NCBI GenBank assembly: GCA_934725855.1
Contig: CAKVCL010000030.1
Span: 1 to 39,971 of the forward strand
Reading direction: 5' to 3'
Source of the DNA: an uncultured Cellulosilyticum sp.
GTDB lineage: Bacteria; Bacillota; Clostridia; Lachnospirales; Cellulosilyticaceae
DNA: 39,971 nt
The position numbers and the translations under genes are program-made. Below are positions 26,106-34,289 of this stretch, piece by piece (position 1 is the first letter of the stretch; every line of letters begins with the position of its first letter). The notes beneath the pieces are model-generated. The model made no database searches. It was not told where the DNA came from and saw only the letters and a program-made list of their open reading frames with translations.

Positions 26106-26984
26106 TTATGAATGAGGCTCTGCATTTGGCACGAAACTATCAAAGATAGGAATATCATTTTGAGCTTTGATTTCAAGATATCGCTCTTCATTCGTGATCG
26201 TCCAAAAAAGAGTGGGACACTTAAATAATTTTTTACAAACATTGAGTGAAAAATTATGCTCATAGCAGTTGTTATATAAAATCAAATCAGGTCTAGAAAA
26301 ACAATTAAGCAGCAAGTTAGAGAGTAAAAATTGAATAGCGACTGGTTGCTTAATTTCATCTTTAAAATAGTTGGTAGAAAGCTGACCGCGAATAACGGCT
26401 GGATTTTTCTTACGAAACCAATTGAGTGCTAATGGATTAAAGGAAATCATACAGAGTGGACCTTGATAAGAAGCTAAGCATTCGTTTACCTTTTTGCAGG
26501 TTTCAAGATAACTGAGTTCAACCTTTAATTCAATGAGAACCGGGACTTGACCATCAATCAGAGTTAAGGCTTCTTTTAAAGAAGGAATCGTCTCAGTAGA
26601 ATCAAAAAGCGGATAGTTTGAAAGCTCATCAAAAGTGAGTGAGGAAATTAATAAATCTTCACCACAAGCCCGTTTCAAATCAGAGTCATGGAAGACAACA
26701 GGGACTTTATCTTTGGTGAGTTGAACATCTAATTCTATACCATAACCAGAGTCAATGGCTTTTTGAAAAGCGACCAAAGAGTTTTCAGGTATATGGGAAG
26801 CGTTATCAAAAAGCCCTCTATGAGCAAAAGAAGTGTTTTGAAAAGGCTCTAATGCTTTAGAACGAGACAAATTAGGTAAAATAAGAAATAAGTAAATGAT
26901 AACCATGATACTGATCAATAAGCAAAGTATGCGAAATCTTGTTTTGTGAGTGAATGACTGCCTGTTTAATCGTAAAGAATTCAT
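26106..26984 (-). CDS. Membrane-anchored glycerophosphodiester phosphodiesterase
   Basis: The 292-residue protein starts at 26984 (MNSLRLNRQ) after AGAGG; a longer upstream reading has no ribosome site. Residues about 17-37 are one transmembrane helix (FRILCLLISIMVIIYLFLIL). The GDPD TIM barrel follows with the catalytic signatures SFAHRGL, IPENSLVAF, GIELDVQLTKDKVPVVFHD and LIELKVE. It hydrolyses glycerophosphodiesters to glycerol 3-phosphate and an alcohol, likely outside the membrane, scavenging from lipids or teichoic acid. The C-terminal third (about 200-292) is less typical but keeps WTITNEE, a family end motif. Confidence 0.9.
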   Translation of the reverse strand: MNSLRLNRQSFTHKTRFRILCLLISIMVIIYLFLILPNLSRSKALEPFQNTSFAHRGLFDNASHIPENSLVAFQKAIDSGYGIELDVQLTKDKVPVVFHDSDLKRACGEDLLISSLTFDELSNYPLFDSTETIPSLKEALTLIDGQVPVLIELKVELSYLETCKKVNECLASYQGPLCMISFNPLALNWFRKKNPAVIRGQLSTNYFKDEIKQPVAIQFLLSNLLLNCFSRPDLILYNNCYEHNFSLNVCKKLFKCPTLFWTITNEERYLEIKAQNDIPIFDSFVPNAEPHS

Positions 26985-27090
26985 AGATACCTCTTTTTTT
27001 GCAAAATTTATTTTATAATATAATTTTATCATGAATAATGAATGTGTTCAATAAATTGTGGAAAATGATGTAAAAAGAAGGGTGGGCAAA

Positions 27091-27672
27091 ATGTATAGTT
27101 TAATACTGTCCTTAGAAAATCAGAAAGTGACCATCGTAGGGGGTGGAAAAGTAGCTTATCGAAAGGCGTGCACTTTAATGGCTGAAAAGTGCGTGATTGA
27201 GGTGATTGCACCTGAGGTGATTGACGCTTTTAATGAATTGCCAGTAAGACACCTAAAAAGAGCTTATCAGGAAGGGGACTGCTTAGGTAGTTTATTAGTT
27301 TTTGCAGCCACCAATGTGCCTAAAGTTAATCATCAGGTTTTTATGGAATGCGAAAAGGCACATATTTTGTGTAATGTGGCAGATGATAACCACTATTCAC
27401 ACTTTATGACACCCGCCCAAGTAAGAAGAGGGGATTTAACGCTTTCAGTGTCTACAGGTGGCAAGAGTCCCGCTTTAGCAGCTCAAATAAAAAAAGAACT
27501 AGAGACGCATTATGGAATAGAATATGAGAAGCGGTTAAATCTATTAGGCAAGGTACGAGAATATATTATAGAATCTGAGAAGCCGAATAAAAAGGAGCTC
27601 CTGACTAAGTTAGCTGGCCTTTCTTATGAGGTTTTAGAAGTTTACGTGGCTAAAAATTGGCCGGATTTGTAG
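27091..27672 (+). CDS. Precorrin-2 dehydrogenase / sirohydrochlorin ferrochelatase-type protein
   Basis: The 193-residue cytosolic enzyme oxidises precorrin-2 to sirohydrochlorin with NAD+, in siroheme or anaerobic cobalamin synthesis. It has the N-terminal Rossmann motif VTIVGGGKVAYRKA, then VFAATN and LCNVAD, and the family signature FMTPAQVRRGDLTLSVSTGGKSPALA. Length is that of the stand-alone (MET8/CysG-N-like) type without a methyltransferase domain. ATG 27091 follows GGGTGGG; an upstream GTG in frame is less likely. No other siroheme, heme or cobalamin gene lies nearby, so it is separated from its usual operon. Confidence 0.9.
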   Translation: MYSLILSLENQKVTIVGGGKVAYRKACTLMAEKCVIEVIAPEVIDAFNELPVRHLKRAYQEGDCLGSLLVFAATNVPKVNHQVFMECEKAHILCNVADDNHYSHFMTPAQVRRGDLTLSVSTGGKSPALAAQIKKELETHYGIEYEKRLNLLGKVREYIIESEKPNKKELLTKLAGLSYEVLEVYVAKNWPDL

Positions 27673-27751
27673 AAACGTTTAATAATCGTCATGAATGCCA
27701 TTAAAGAGGAATAAGCTAAAAGGATAAGAGGTTGAAAGGGGGCATGCCCTT

Positions 27752-28600
27752 ATGAAATGGGGATTAATCAATCAGCAAATCGTTACCATTTATGGGGTGC
27801 CACATTATGATGAACGAAAAAACCAAACTTCTACCATACAAGATGAAGGACTTTATGGAATGCCTGTACAGATTTTAGAATCTATCAATGCTACTTGGGC
27901 GAAGATTAGAACATATTATCACTATGATGGTTATGTGCCACTTAAGGCACTTAATCTTTTAGAAGATAAGAAGTGGGAAAACTGGCAAAAAAGTCAAAGT
28001 GCAAGAAGAGTCATTCTATCATCCTTTGTGGATGTTTTAGCTTGCCCTAAAGTACAGGGCATTTGCCTTCAAACCTTGACAAGAGGGGCACTGGTGATGC
28101 TTATTCAATCCTATGATAATGGATGGTCTTCTATTAGGCTAAATGATGAAACCAAAGGCTATGTTAAGACACGCGCTCTTGGTACTTACCAAACCAGACC
28201 CGAGATAGAAGAGGAAAAAATCCTAAGAAAACGCATTGTACAGACAGCTTTATCTTATCTAGGCACACCTTACAGGTGGGGTGGGAAGAGTCCATTAGGA
28301 ATAGATTGTTCAGGACTTGTTTCAATGGCCTATTTATTAAATGGGATAGTGATTTATCGAGATGCGAAGATGAAAGAAGGTTTTCCAATCCATCCCATTG
28401 ACGTGGCTCAGAAAAAGCCAGCCGACTTATTCTACTACCCAGGTCACATTGCCATGTATATAGGTAGGGATGAATACATTCATGCTACTGCCCATAATGG
28501 TAGTGATGGGGTAGTCATTAATAGCCTAAATCCTAAGGCCCCGCATTATAGAGAAGACCTACCAGCGATGATGTATGCGGTCGGAAGCTTCTTTAAGTAA
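27752..28600 (+). CDS. NlpC/P60 peptidase with N-terminal SH3-like domains (YkfC-like)
   Basis: The 282-residue protein has two SH3b-like regions (about 1-70 and 80-145), followed by a C40 cysteine peptidase: GTPYRWGGKSPLGIDCSG with C186, PGHIAMYIG with H232 and YIHAT with H244 nearby. This arrangement resembles YkfC-type gamma-D-glutamyl-L-diamino acid endopeptidases, which cut murein peptides in recycling. There is no signal peptide, so it probably works in the cytosol on imported muropeptides. AAAGGGGGC before ATG 27752 is the ribosome site. The gene stands alone, 79 bases behind the precorrin-2 dehydrogenase gene, with no terminator between, so co-transcription is possible. Confidence 0.87.
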   Translation: MKWGLINQQIVTIYGVPHYDERKNQTSTIQDEGLYGMPVQILESINATWAKIRTYYHYDGYVPLKALNLLEDKKWENWQKSQSARRVILSSFVDVLACPKVQGICLQTLTRGALVMLIQSYDNGWSSIRLNDETKGYVKTRALGTYQTRPEIEEEKILRKRIVQTALSYLGTPYRWGGKSPLGIDCSGLVSMAYLLNGIVIYRDAKMKEGFPIHPIDVAQKKPADLFYYPGHIAMYIGRDEYIHATAHNGSDGVVINSLNPKAPHYREDLPAMMYAVGSFFK

Positions 28601-28744
28601 CAAATAGAATAAGAATATTACAATTTCTTAATAGAGATATTACATTATGCCATTTTTTATGACTTCCATAAAAGAAGCGTATATAATAAAGTAAAGAGTG
28701 TAAGGAAACGTTGCACCTTGGTGTTACAAAAGGAGGTCATAAAT

Positions 28745-29182
28745 ATGAAAACAAACAATCTGTGGCATGTTTTATTAAACAGGTTTTTCATATGGATTCA
28801 TCTCACAAAGAAATATGGAAGACCTTCAAATGATAAAGAAGCATCTTTACATACCGTAAAAGGAATGGTATTACCTGATAAAAAAACAGTTATGATAGAT
28901 GAATTTTCTGGGTACACAAAAACTAAAGTTAAAATTGAGCAAGGATTAGAAAGCACATTAAACCATGACATCATCATTGAAATTTGTGAACCTTATTACG
29001 AAGGATACTATGGGGGAAAAAAGTGTATGATTGTTCATGAAGGCTACGAACCACTTATTGTAGGTGAAACCTATACATTTTTACTTTCTCAAGATAAACA
29101 AAAGGTCAGTCAGTTTGTGAAGGAAACTACCGAAGATGCAGAAATTCTACAGTATAAAGAACTTTATCATAAAGCAAGCTAA
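28745..29182 (+). CDS. Hypothetical protein with a short N-terminal hydrophobic segment
   Basis: The 145-residue protein is unrecognised. It starts at ATG 28745 seven bases after AAAGGAGGT, a very strong site. Residues 6-18 (LWHVLLNRFFIWI) are moderately hydrophobic but not a clear signal peptide. The remainder is beta-rich, with MIDEFSGYTKTKVKI, EPYYEGYYGGKK and GYEPLIVGETYTFLL. A -10-like TATAAT lies at 28682-28687 and a strong terminator follows, so it is a single-gene unit. Nothing in its context points to a role. Confidence 0.65.
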   Translation: MKTNNLWHVLLNRFFIWIHLTKKYGRPSNDKEASLHTVKGMVLPDKKTVMIDEFSGYTKTKVKIEQGLESTLNHDIIIEICEPYYEGYYGGKKCMIVHEGYEPLIVGETYTFLLSQDKQKVSQFVKETTEDAEILQYKELYHKAS

Positions 29183-29188
29183 CAAACA

Positions 29189-29238
29189 AAAAAGGTACCT
29201 AAGCTTATAGCATAAAGTATAAGCCTAGGTGCCTTTTT
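29189..29238. terminator. Bidirectional terminator between two hypothetical genes
   Basis: A long stem of about 20 bp with two G-U positions, left arm from 29189 and right arm ending near 29238, has A-run and T-run flanks. Confidence 0.85.
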
Positions 29239-29246
29239 GATTGGAA

Positions 29247-29912
29247 TTAACTTGCCATTTGAGCTGATAGATTTTTAATTTCTGATGAAGAAGTTTTACT
29301 TAAGAAATTTAACAAATCTGAGGGATTGTCCAATTTAATAGAAGATAAGATCACATCATTTTTTATAGTCACAATACTCTTGCTACCATCTGGATTTTTA
29401 ACCATTTTGGTGATCATCTCATCAGCTTTTGAATCTGAATTTAAACTGGCAGGCTGCTGGATAGTTGTATTAGCTGAAGACTCATCATCTTCTGTAGGCG
29501 TGCAGTACATTTGGTAAGCACCTAACTTCTCATAAGCTGTTTGAATTTCAGCCATATGTGAAATACCCTCTTTAGCATTTTCTTTATCAGAGTCAGCCTG
29601 AGCCTCAGCCATGAGTGCATTGGCCATATCATCAAAACAACCCTTAAAACCATATTTCTTTAAAAGTTCATTGATATAATTGTGCAGTGCATCGGCATTA
29701 GGTTTTGCCCCTTTTGGTAAGCTATTAAGATAAGCTTTGATTTCTTTCTGGATGGCCTCACGTTCTTCGTCGGTTAAACCAGTATAATACTCATCCTCAA
29801 AAGCTTTAATCGCATCGGTCATCATATTAGAAGACTTGCTTTTTTTAGAAGGACTAAATAAACTAAGTGCCTCTTTGGTCACAAATTGAGTTTCAGTATT
29901 ACCAATATTCAA
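29247..29912 (-). CDS. Hypothetical helical protein with a Thr/Ser/Glu-rich linker
   Basis: The 221-residue protein is unrecognised. The likely start is TTG at 29912 (NIGNTETQFVT), eight bases after AGGAGG; the GTG three codons upstream overlaps that site. Residues 30-130 are charged and helical (DEEREAIQKEIKAYL, ADALHNYINELLKKYG, GCFDDMANALMAE). A low-complexity acidic linker (EDDESSANTT) and a small C-terminal part with MVKNPDGSKSIVTIKND follow. There is no signal peptide or membrane helix. It is divergent from the 73-residue gene at 30039. Confidence 0.6.
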   Translation of the reverse strand: MNIGNTETQFVTKEALSLFSPSKKSKSSNMMTDAIKAFEDEYYTGLTDEEREAIQKEIKAYLNSLPKGAKPNADALHNYINELLKKYGFKGCFDDMANALMAEAQADSDKENAKEGISHMAEIQTAYEKLGAYQMYCTPTEDDESSANTTIQQPASLNSDSKADEMITKMVKNPDGSKSIVTIKNDVILSSIKLDNPSDLLNFLSKTSSSEIKNLSAQMAS

Positions 29913-30038
29913 ATAAATCACCTCCTGTAATGTATGTCGGCATCCATTTATAATTTGTTAGTGAATTTTGTAAGATAGAGATGATAAAACAAGTGGAGTA
30001 GGCTATAATAAAAAATGATCAAGTAAAGGAGAAGAACA

Positions 30039-30260
30039 ATGGCATTTAGCAAAGAAAAATTTATTAAAGATATTTTAAGCACAAGACGCAAAGTCGATGT
30101 TAAAAAAGGAGAAGGCATTCGAGAAATCGAATTATTTGAAGAGCAATACGAAAAGTCTTTAAGACGTGTAGAACAAGAAAAATATCTTGCTAAGAAATTT
30201 AATCAAGAAGAGTTAGAACGTACGCTTGAAGCGTATGAAAGCCTCATTGGCAATTTCTAA
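30039..30260 (+). CDS. Small charged coiled-coil-like protein
   Basis: The 73-residue protein is unrecognised. It is almost entirely charged helix (FSKEKFIKDIL, EIELFEEQYEKSLRR, NQEELERTLEAYESL), probably a short coiled coil. A strong AAAGGAG site precedes the ATG, a TATAAT is at 30004-30009 and a perfect terminator follows, so expression is likely. Size and composition do not reveal function. Confidence 0.65.
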   Translation: MAFSKEKFIKDILSTRRKVDVKKGEGIREIELFEEQYEKSLRRVEQEKYLAKKFNQEELERTLEAYESLIGNF

Positions 30261-30291
30261 TGAGCTTGGAAGGTCAATAGGTGTGTATAAA

Positions 30292-30331
30292 AAAATAAGC
30301 GATCGATAGAAAAAAATCGATCGCTTATTTT
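30292..30331. terminator. Bidirectional terminator downstream of the ABC exporter pair
   Basis: A 16-bp perfect stem (30292-30307 with 30316-30331) contains the palindromic ATCGAT, with A- and T-runs on both sides. It ends the small gene (+) and the ABC operon (-). Confidence 0.9.
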
Positions 30332-30340
30332 GGTTTAAGC

Positions 30341-32113
30341 TTATGCATTTTTTAAGAGGGCATATTGAGCCATATAAAGCTCATAGTACATACCTTTTTT
30401 CTTCATAAGCATTTCATGGGTACCGTACTCACTAATGCCTTGATTGTTAACGACCATGATGAGGTCACAGTCACGAATAGTAGAAAGTCTATGAGCAATA
30501 ACAAATGAAGTGCGACCTTTTAAAAGTTTTTCAATCCCTTTTTGAACGAGGATTTCAGTTTGTGTATCAATATTAGAAGTTGCTTCGTCTAAAATTAAAA
30601 TGCGAGGGTTAGCGAGTAAGGCACGGGCAAAGGAAATCAGTTGCCTTTGTCCGAGAGAAAGTCTAGAACCCCGCTCATTGACTTCGGTAGCATAACCTTT
30701 TTCCATCTGCATAATAAAGTCATGGGCTTTAACTGCTTTAGCAGCTTCAATAACCTCTTCATCTGTGGCATCTAAGCGGCCATATCGGATATTTTCCATG
30801 ATGCTCGTAGAGAAGAGAAAAGTATCTTGAAGCATGATGCCCATTTGTTCATGTAAAGATTCTAAAGAGAAATGCTTAATATCTTGCCCATCAATCAAGA
30901 TGCGTCCTTTAGTCGGATCATAAAAACGACTGATTAGAGAAACAATAGTGGTTTTACCAGCACCTGTTTCACCCACTAAAGCCACACGCTGACCTGGCTC
31001 AATGGTGAAGCTTACATCGTCTAAAACACAAGTGTTTTCATCATAACTAAAGGAAACATGATCAAAACAAACTTCACCTTTAATAGAAGAAAGCGCTGGT
31101 AAAGGCTCTCCTGTTTTTTCGTCTACATTTGAAAGGGTAGGATGAATATCTAAAATTTGGAAGATACGTTCAGCAGCAGATAAGTTGGTAATCAGCGTGT
31201 TATAAAATGAAGAAAGATTCATAATAGGACGCCAGAACATTCCAACATACATACAAAAGGCAACTAAAGTACCGAGCTCAATTTCACCCGATAAAATCAT
31301 GCGGTAACCCATGTAGAAAATCATAATGTTACCAGCTCCCCAAGATAAATCTACGAGGGGCCAAAAAAGGTCATTGAGCTTAACCGCATGAATAAAGTGT
31401 CTACTTAGGTCATCCACATGACCTGAAAAGGTGTTAAAAATCTTCTTTTCATTAGCAAATCCTTGAATCAGCTGCATACCAGAGAAACTCTCATGGGTAT
31501 AGCCATTTAAAGTGGAGCGGGTTTCGCGGTAAACCGCCCAACGCTTACGAGAAAACGTTTCAACGCAGAAAATAGCAGCTAGTAAAGCGGGTAAAACAAT
31601 CAGGCAACAAAGTGCCAATTTAACATTTAATAGAAACATAAATACGGTCACACAAAGTAAAGTTAAAAGCTCTGGAATAAGTGACTGAATCGTTTGTGTA
31701 AACAAATCCTGAAGGGCATTGACATCGCCAATAACCCTTGCAAGGATTTTGCCGACTGGCCTGTTATCAAAGAAGTCAAAACCAAGTGTTTGAATGTGAC
31801 TGTAAAGCTCATGTCGGATGTTAAGCAAAATATGATTGGTAATCTTAGCAATCATAACCGTATAGATACGAGCAAGGAGCCAAATAAGGCCGCTTAGTAA
31901 AAGCAGCACCCCACCAATCATTAACAATCCATTCATATCTTTGCGTGCAATATACTTATCAATGGCAATTTCTAAAAGGTAAGGGTTAATGATGTTGCAG
32001 AACATACTAATAATCATCAGTGCAATGGCAATACTTGTTTGTTTCCAATAAGGCTTTAGATAAGCCATTAGTCTAGGAATCAGTTGTTTATTAAGATGTT
32101 TTTTCAAGGTCAT
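30341..32113 (-). CDS. Heterodimeric ABC exporter, consensus-site half (BmrD/LmrD-like)
   Basis: The 590-residue half-transporter starts at 32113 (MTLKKHLNK) after AAAGGAG and overlaps the end of the partner gene by 23 bases, which indicates translational coupling. Six membrane helices lie in about residues 20-310. The ATPase domain shows GETGAGKTT (Walker A), LSLGQRQ (a non-canonical signature) and ILILDEATSNID with the catalytic glutamate, plus AHRLSTI. Having Glu here and Asp in the partner, with LSLGQ here and LSGGQ there, gives one hydrolytic and one degenerate ATP site. That is the classic layout of heterodimeric multidrug exporters such as BmrCD, LmrCD and TM287/288. Substrates are probably drugs or peptides. 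Confidence 0.93.
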   Translation of the reverse strand: MTLKKHLNKQLIPRLMAYLKPYWKQTSIAIALMIISMFCNIINPYLLEIAIDKYIARKDMNGLLMIGGVLLLLSGLIWLLARIYTVMIAKITNHILLNIRHELYSHIQTLGFDFFDNRPVGKILARVIGDVNALQDLFTQTIQSLIPELLTLLCVTVFMFLLNVKLALCCLIVLPALLAAIFCVETFSRKRWAVYRETRSTLNGYTHESFSGMQLIQGFANEKKIFNTFSGHVDDLSRHFIHAVKLNDLFWPLVDLSWGAGNIMIFYMGYRMILSGEIELGTLVAFCMYVGMFWRPIMNLSSFYNTLITNLSAAERIFQILDIHPTLSNVDEKTGEPLPALSSIKGEVCFDHVSFSYDENTCVLDDVSFTIEPGQRVALVGETGAGKTTIVSLISRFYDPTKGRILIDGQDIKHFSLESLHEQMGIMLQDTFLFSTSIMENIRYGRLDATDEEVIEAAKAVKAHDFIMQMEKGYATEVNERGSRLSLGQRQLISFARALLANPRILILDEATSNIDTQTEILVQKGIEKLLKGRTSFVIAHRLSTIRDCDLIMVVNNQGISEYGTHEMLMKKKGMYYELYMAQYALLKNA

Positions 32114-33845
32114 GCGCTCCTTTCTGTAATGAGTAAAAATCTTTGTATTGTTCACAGAAAATTTCATAATAACGGCCACGTTTTTGAAGTAAACTTTCGT
32201 GGGTGCCTTGTTCAATGATTCGACCATTTTCAAGGTAAATAATGAGGTCAGCATCTTTAACGGCAGAAATACGGTGGGCAATCATAAACCTTGTGCAAGG
32301 AAAGTCCAGATGGTCTAATGCTGTAATGAGTTCATGTTCCGTTTCCATATCAAGTGCAGAGGTGGCATCGTCTAAAATTAAGATAGGGGCTCTTCTTAGT
32401 AGACTTCTGGCAATGGAAAGTCGTTGTTTTTGACCACCAGATAAACCAAGTCCACGTTCACCGATTTCCGTATCATACTGCTTATCCAGCTGCTCAATAA
32501 ATGAGGAAATACAAGCACTTTGACAGGCTTCTTCAATTTCCCAAGACGTAGCCATTGGATTACTAAAGCGTAGGTTGTTTGCAATCGTATCAGAGAATAA
32601 GAACGTATCTTGAAAAACAAGAGACATATTCCTTCGTAATACATGTAGGTCATATTGATGGATATCTACGCCATCAATGGTCAATTTGCCTGAAGAGATA
32701 TCATAGTAACGACCAATGAGAGAGATTAGGGAAGATTTCCCTGAACCTGTCGTTCCCATAATCGCCACTTTGCTGCCTGCAGGGATATGTAAAGTAATGT
32801 CACTTAATACCTCTTCATCTTGATATTTAAAGGAAACATGGTCAAAGTTAATACTGCCTTGAATATGTTCTGGCGCATAAGCATCTTCTGGACTTTGAAT
32901 TTTAGAGTCACGGTCTAAGATTTCAAAGATTTTTTTAGCAGAAGCCCCATTACGTGAAAGCATGTTGGTCAGCCAGCCTAATTGACGCATCGGCCAAATC
33001 AGATTCCAAATGTAACTACTAAAAGCAACTAAAGTTCCTAAAGATAAACTATCTTTTAAGATGAGTACCCCACCCCCAATAATCATAATGACAGAAGCCA
33101 TATTGGTGAAAAAATCAATGAGTGGGAAGTTTTTAGCCGTAACCTCGGCTAACTCTAAGTTCGTATCACAATATTTCTCATTGAGTTTAAAGAAACGTGA
33201 GATTTCAAATTTTTCACGGGCAAACGCTTTGACTAAACGGATGCCTGCAATATCTTCTTGGGCCGTTGTATTAATGACCGCTTTTTGGTCGCTTAAATCA
33301 CCGTAGATACGACCAAAGTGTTTTTCTACACGGAAGGTAATAAAGGCGATTGGAATCATCATTACAATACAGAAGCTAGCAAGACGCCAATCTAAAACAA
33401 AGATAATGACGGTACTAAAAGCAAAGTAAAAAATGTTTTCTACGAAAAGTCTTAAACCAAAGTTAATGGTTTGCCAGATATTTTCAAGGTCCTCATTAAT
33501 ACGAGACATGAGTTCGCCTGTATTCATATTATCATAGTAGGTAAATTCAAAGGTTTCCATATGACTAAAAACTTCATATTTTAAGTCTTGATGAATTTTA
33601 GTCCCTACTAAGTCATAGGTAATTTCTTTGCAAAAGCCTAAGACAGATTTACTAAGGGTTAAAATCAGCATCATCAAGATTAAATTAGGGAAAAGAGCAG
33701 CTTTGCCTTCTCCAATGACTTCATCCACTAAGGTCATCTGTAGTAGAGGTGAAATTTGATCCACACCAATCACTAGAAGCATACAAAGTGTGCCTACTAC
33801 TAGAAGCTTTTTGTATTTCATAATATAGCGCATCATTCTAAGCAT
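32091..33845 (-). CDS. Heterodimeric ABC exporter, degenerate-site half (BmrC/LmrC-like)
   Basis: The 584-residue half-transporter starts at 33845 (MLRMMRYIMKYKK) after AGGAGG. Six membrane helices span about residues 15-300. The ATPase domain has GTTGSGKSS (Walker A), a canonical GLSGGQ signature and ILILDDATSALD, in which the catalytic Glu is replaced by Asp. This site is therefore degenerate, while its LSGGQ completes the partner's active site. It is the first gene after a 5' leader carrying a small ORF and three terminators, so it is expected to be induced by translation-inhibiting compounds, as bmrCD is in Bacillus subtilis. The mechanism here is inferred from sequence only. Confidence 0.93.
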   Translation of the reverse strand: MLRMMRYIMKYKKLLVVGTLCMLLVIGVDQISPLLQMTLVDEVIGEGKAALFPNLILMMLILTLSKSVLGFCKEITYDLVGTKIHQDLKYEVFSHMETFEFTYYDNMNTGELMSRINEDLENIWQTINFGLRLFVENIFYFAFSTVIIFVLDWRLASFCIVMMIPIAFITFRVEKHFGRIYGDLSDQKAVINTTAQEDIAGIRLVKAFAREKFEISRFFKLNEKYCDTNLELAEVTAKNFPLIDFFTNMASVIMIIGGGVLILKDSLSLGTLVAFSSYIWNLIWPMRQLGWLTNMLSRNGASAKKIFEILDRDSKIQSPEDAYAPEHIQGSINFDHVSFKYQDEEVLSDITLHIPAGSKVAIMGTTGSGKSSLISLIGRYYDISSGKLTIDGVDIHQYDLHVLRRNMSLVFQDTFLFSDTIANNLRFSNPMATSWEIEEACQSACISSFIEQLDKQYDTEIGERGLGLSGGQKQRLSIARSLLRRAPILILDDATSALDMETEHELITALDHLDFPCTRFMIAHRISAVKDADLIIYLENGRIIEQGTHESLLQKRGRYYEIFCEQYKDFYSLQKGAHDLEKTS

Positions 33846-33954
33846 AATCAATCCTCCTATTCTTTAAACACTTAGATGGTGTTATAGTACGCCTAAGCAC
33901 TTTATAAGATGTTGCATGCGGGGTCACTTATGTGTGCGCTTAGACAAAATAAAA

Positions 33955-33979
33955 AGGTCATAGTTATGCACTATGACCT
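33955..33979 (-). terminator. Leader terminator T3 of the ABC operon
   Basis: The stem AGGTCATAG/CTATGACCT (33955-33963 with 33971-33979) plus one inner A-T pair is followed on the minus strand by TTTTTATTTT. The arm sequence is nearly the same as in T2. Confidence 0.8.
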
Positions 33980-33991
33980 AGAATAATAAAA

Positions 33992-34015
33992 AAGGTCATA
34001 GCAACCTATGACCTT
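33992..34015 (-). terminator. Leader terminator T2 of the ABC operon
   Basis: A 10-bp perfect stem (33992-34001 with 34006-34015) around a 4-base loop is followed on the minus strand by six T. It is the strongest of the three. Confidence 0.88.
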
Positions 34016-34045
34016 GATATACAGTAAAAGGTAAATAAAAAAATA

Positions 34046-34063
34046 AGGTCAGGTTAATGACCT
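34046..34063 (-). terminator. Leader terminator T1 of the ABC operon
   Basis: A 6-bp stem, AGGTCA/TGACCT, with a 6-base loop is followed on the minus strand by TATTTTTTTATTT. Its 5' arm (34058-34063) is also needed by the hairpin 34060-34083, so the two cannot form together. The leader ORF stops inside its loop. Confidence 0.7.
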
Positions 34064-34152
34064 ACCAAAACAAGGTGGTAGGCAGCATGTATTCTATTGA
34101 TAGACAGATTGTTACCAACCGGTATGATACATAAATTTTTTCTGTTATACAT
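34054..34152 (-). CDS. Leader peptide of the ABC exporter operon (32 residues)
   Basis: ATG 34152 to TAA 34054 encodes 32 residues beginning MYNRKNLCIIPVGNN and ending in LVLVGH. It lies directly after a consensus promoter, with the near-ideal ribosome site AAAGGAGGTGG seven bases upstream. Its codons end inside the attenuator stems, so it is very likely translated for regulation, like BmrB in front of bmrCD or the leaders of ribosome-protection and ABC-F resistance genes. A ribosome slowed by a drug would hold the RNA in a different fold. It is too short for routine gene callers. Confidence 0.7.
   Translation of the reverse strand: MYNRKNLCIIPVGNNLSINRIHAAYHLVLVGH
34060..34083 (-). promoter_or_regulatory. 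Hairpin P1 overlapping the end of the leader ORF, exclusive with T1
   Basis: GCCTACCA (minus strand, 34083-34076) pairs with TGGTAGGT (34067-34060) along 8 positions with one G-U. It covers the last codons of the leader ORF, so a ribosome there would melt it and change which terminator forms. Confidence 0.65.
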
Positions 34153-34193
34153 AGTGCCACCTCCTTTAATATTTTTTTGAATAATCTATGCAC

Positions 34194-34222
34194 ATTATAG
34201 CCAGATGAAATTGAGTTGTCAA
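34194..34222 (-). promoter_or_regulatory. Consensus promoter of the ABC exporter operon
   Basis: On the minus strand the hexamers TTGACA (34217-34222) and TATAAT (34194-34199) are both perfect, with a 17-base spacer. Such a strong promoter in front of terminators means regulation is by premature termination. Confidence 0.85.
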
Positions 34223-34289
34223 ATATAATTTTTATATTTTAATTTATTTTGAAAATTTAAACGCATAAAAAACACTATAAAATATAGCT

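Larger units (their letters stand above)
33846..34289 (-). promoter_or_regulatory. Leader region of the ABC exporter operon (no long gene)
   Basis: This 444-base stretch holds, reading on the minus strand, a consensus promoter, a 32-codon leader ORF, an exclusive hairpin (34060-34083) and three tandem terminators, then about 110 bases before the first ABC gene. In those 110 bases CTAAGC-GC-AC can pair with GTGCTTAG (33932-33943 with 33893-33900), a possible further hairpin near the start codon. The remaining part above 34223 is A/T-rich and holds the end of the stalk-domain gene's 3' side only. Confidence 0.8.

Noticed and set aside
32242..33306. Plus-strand reading frames inside the ABC exporter genes
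   Set aside because: They lie opposite strongly conserved ABC motifs and lack ribosome sites; shadow frames.
33955..34063. CRISPR-like or tandem repeat array
   Set aside because: The three repeated AGGTCA units are individually self-complementary and followed by T-runs; spacing and structure fit terminators, not CRISPR.
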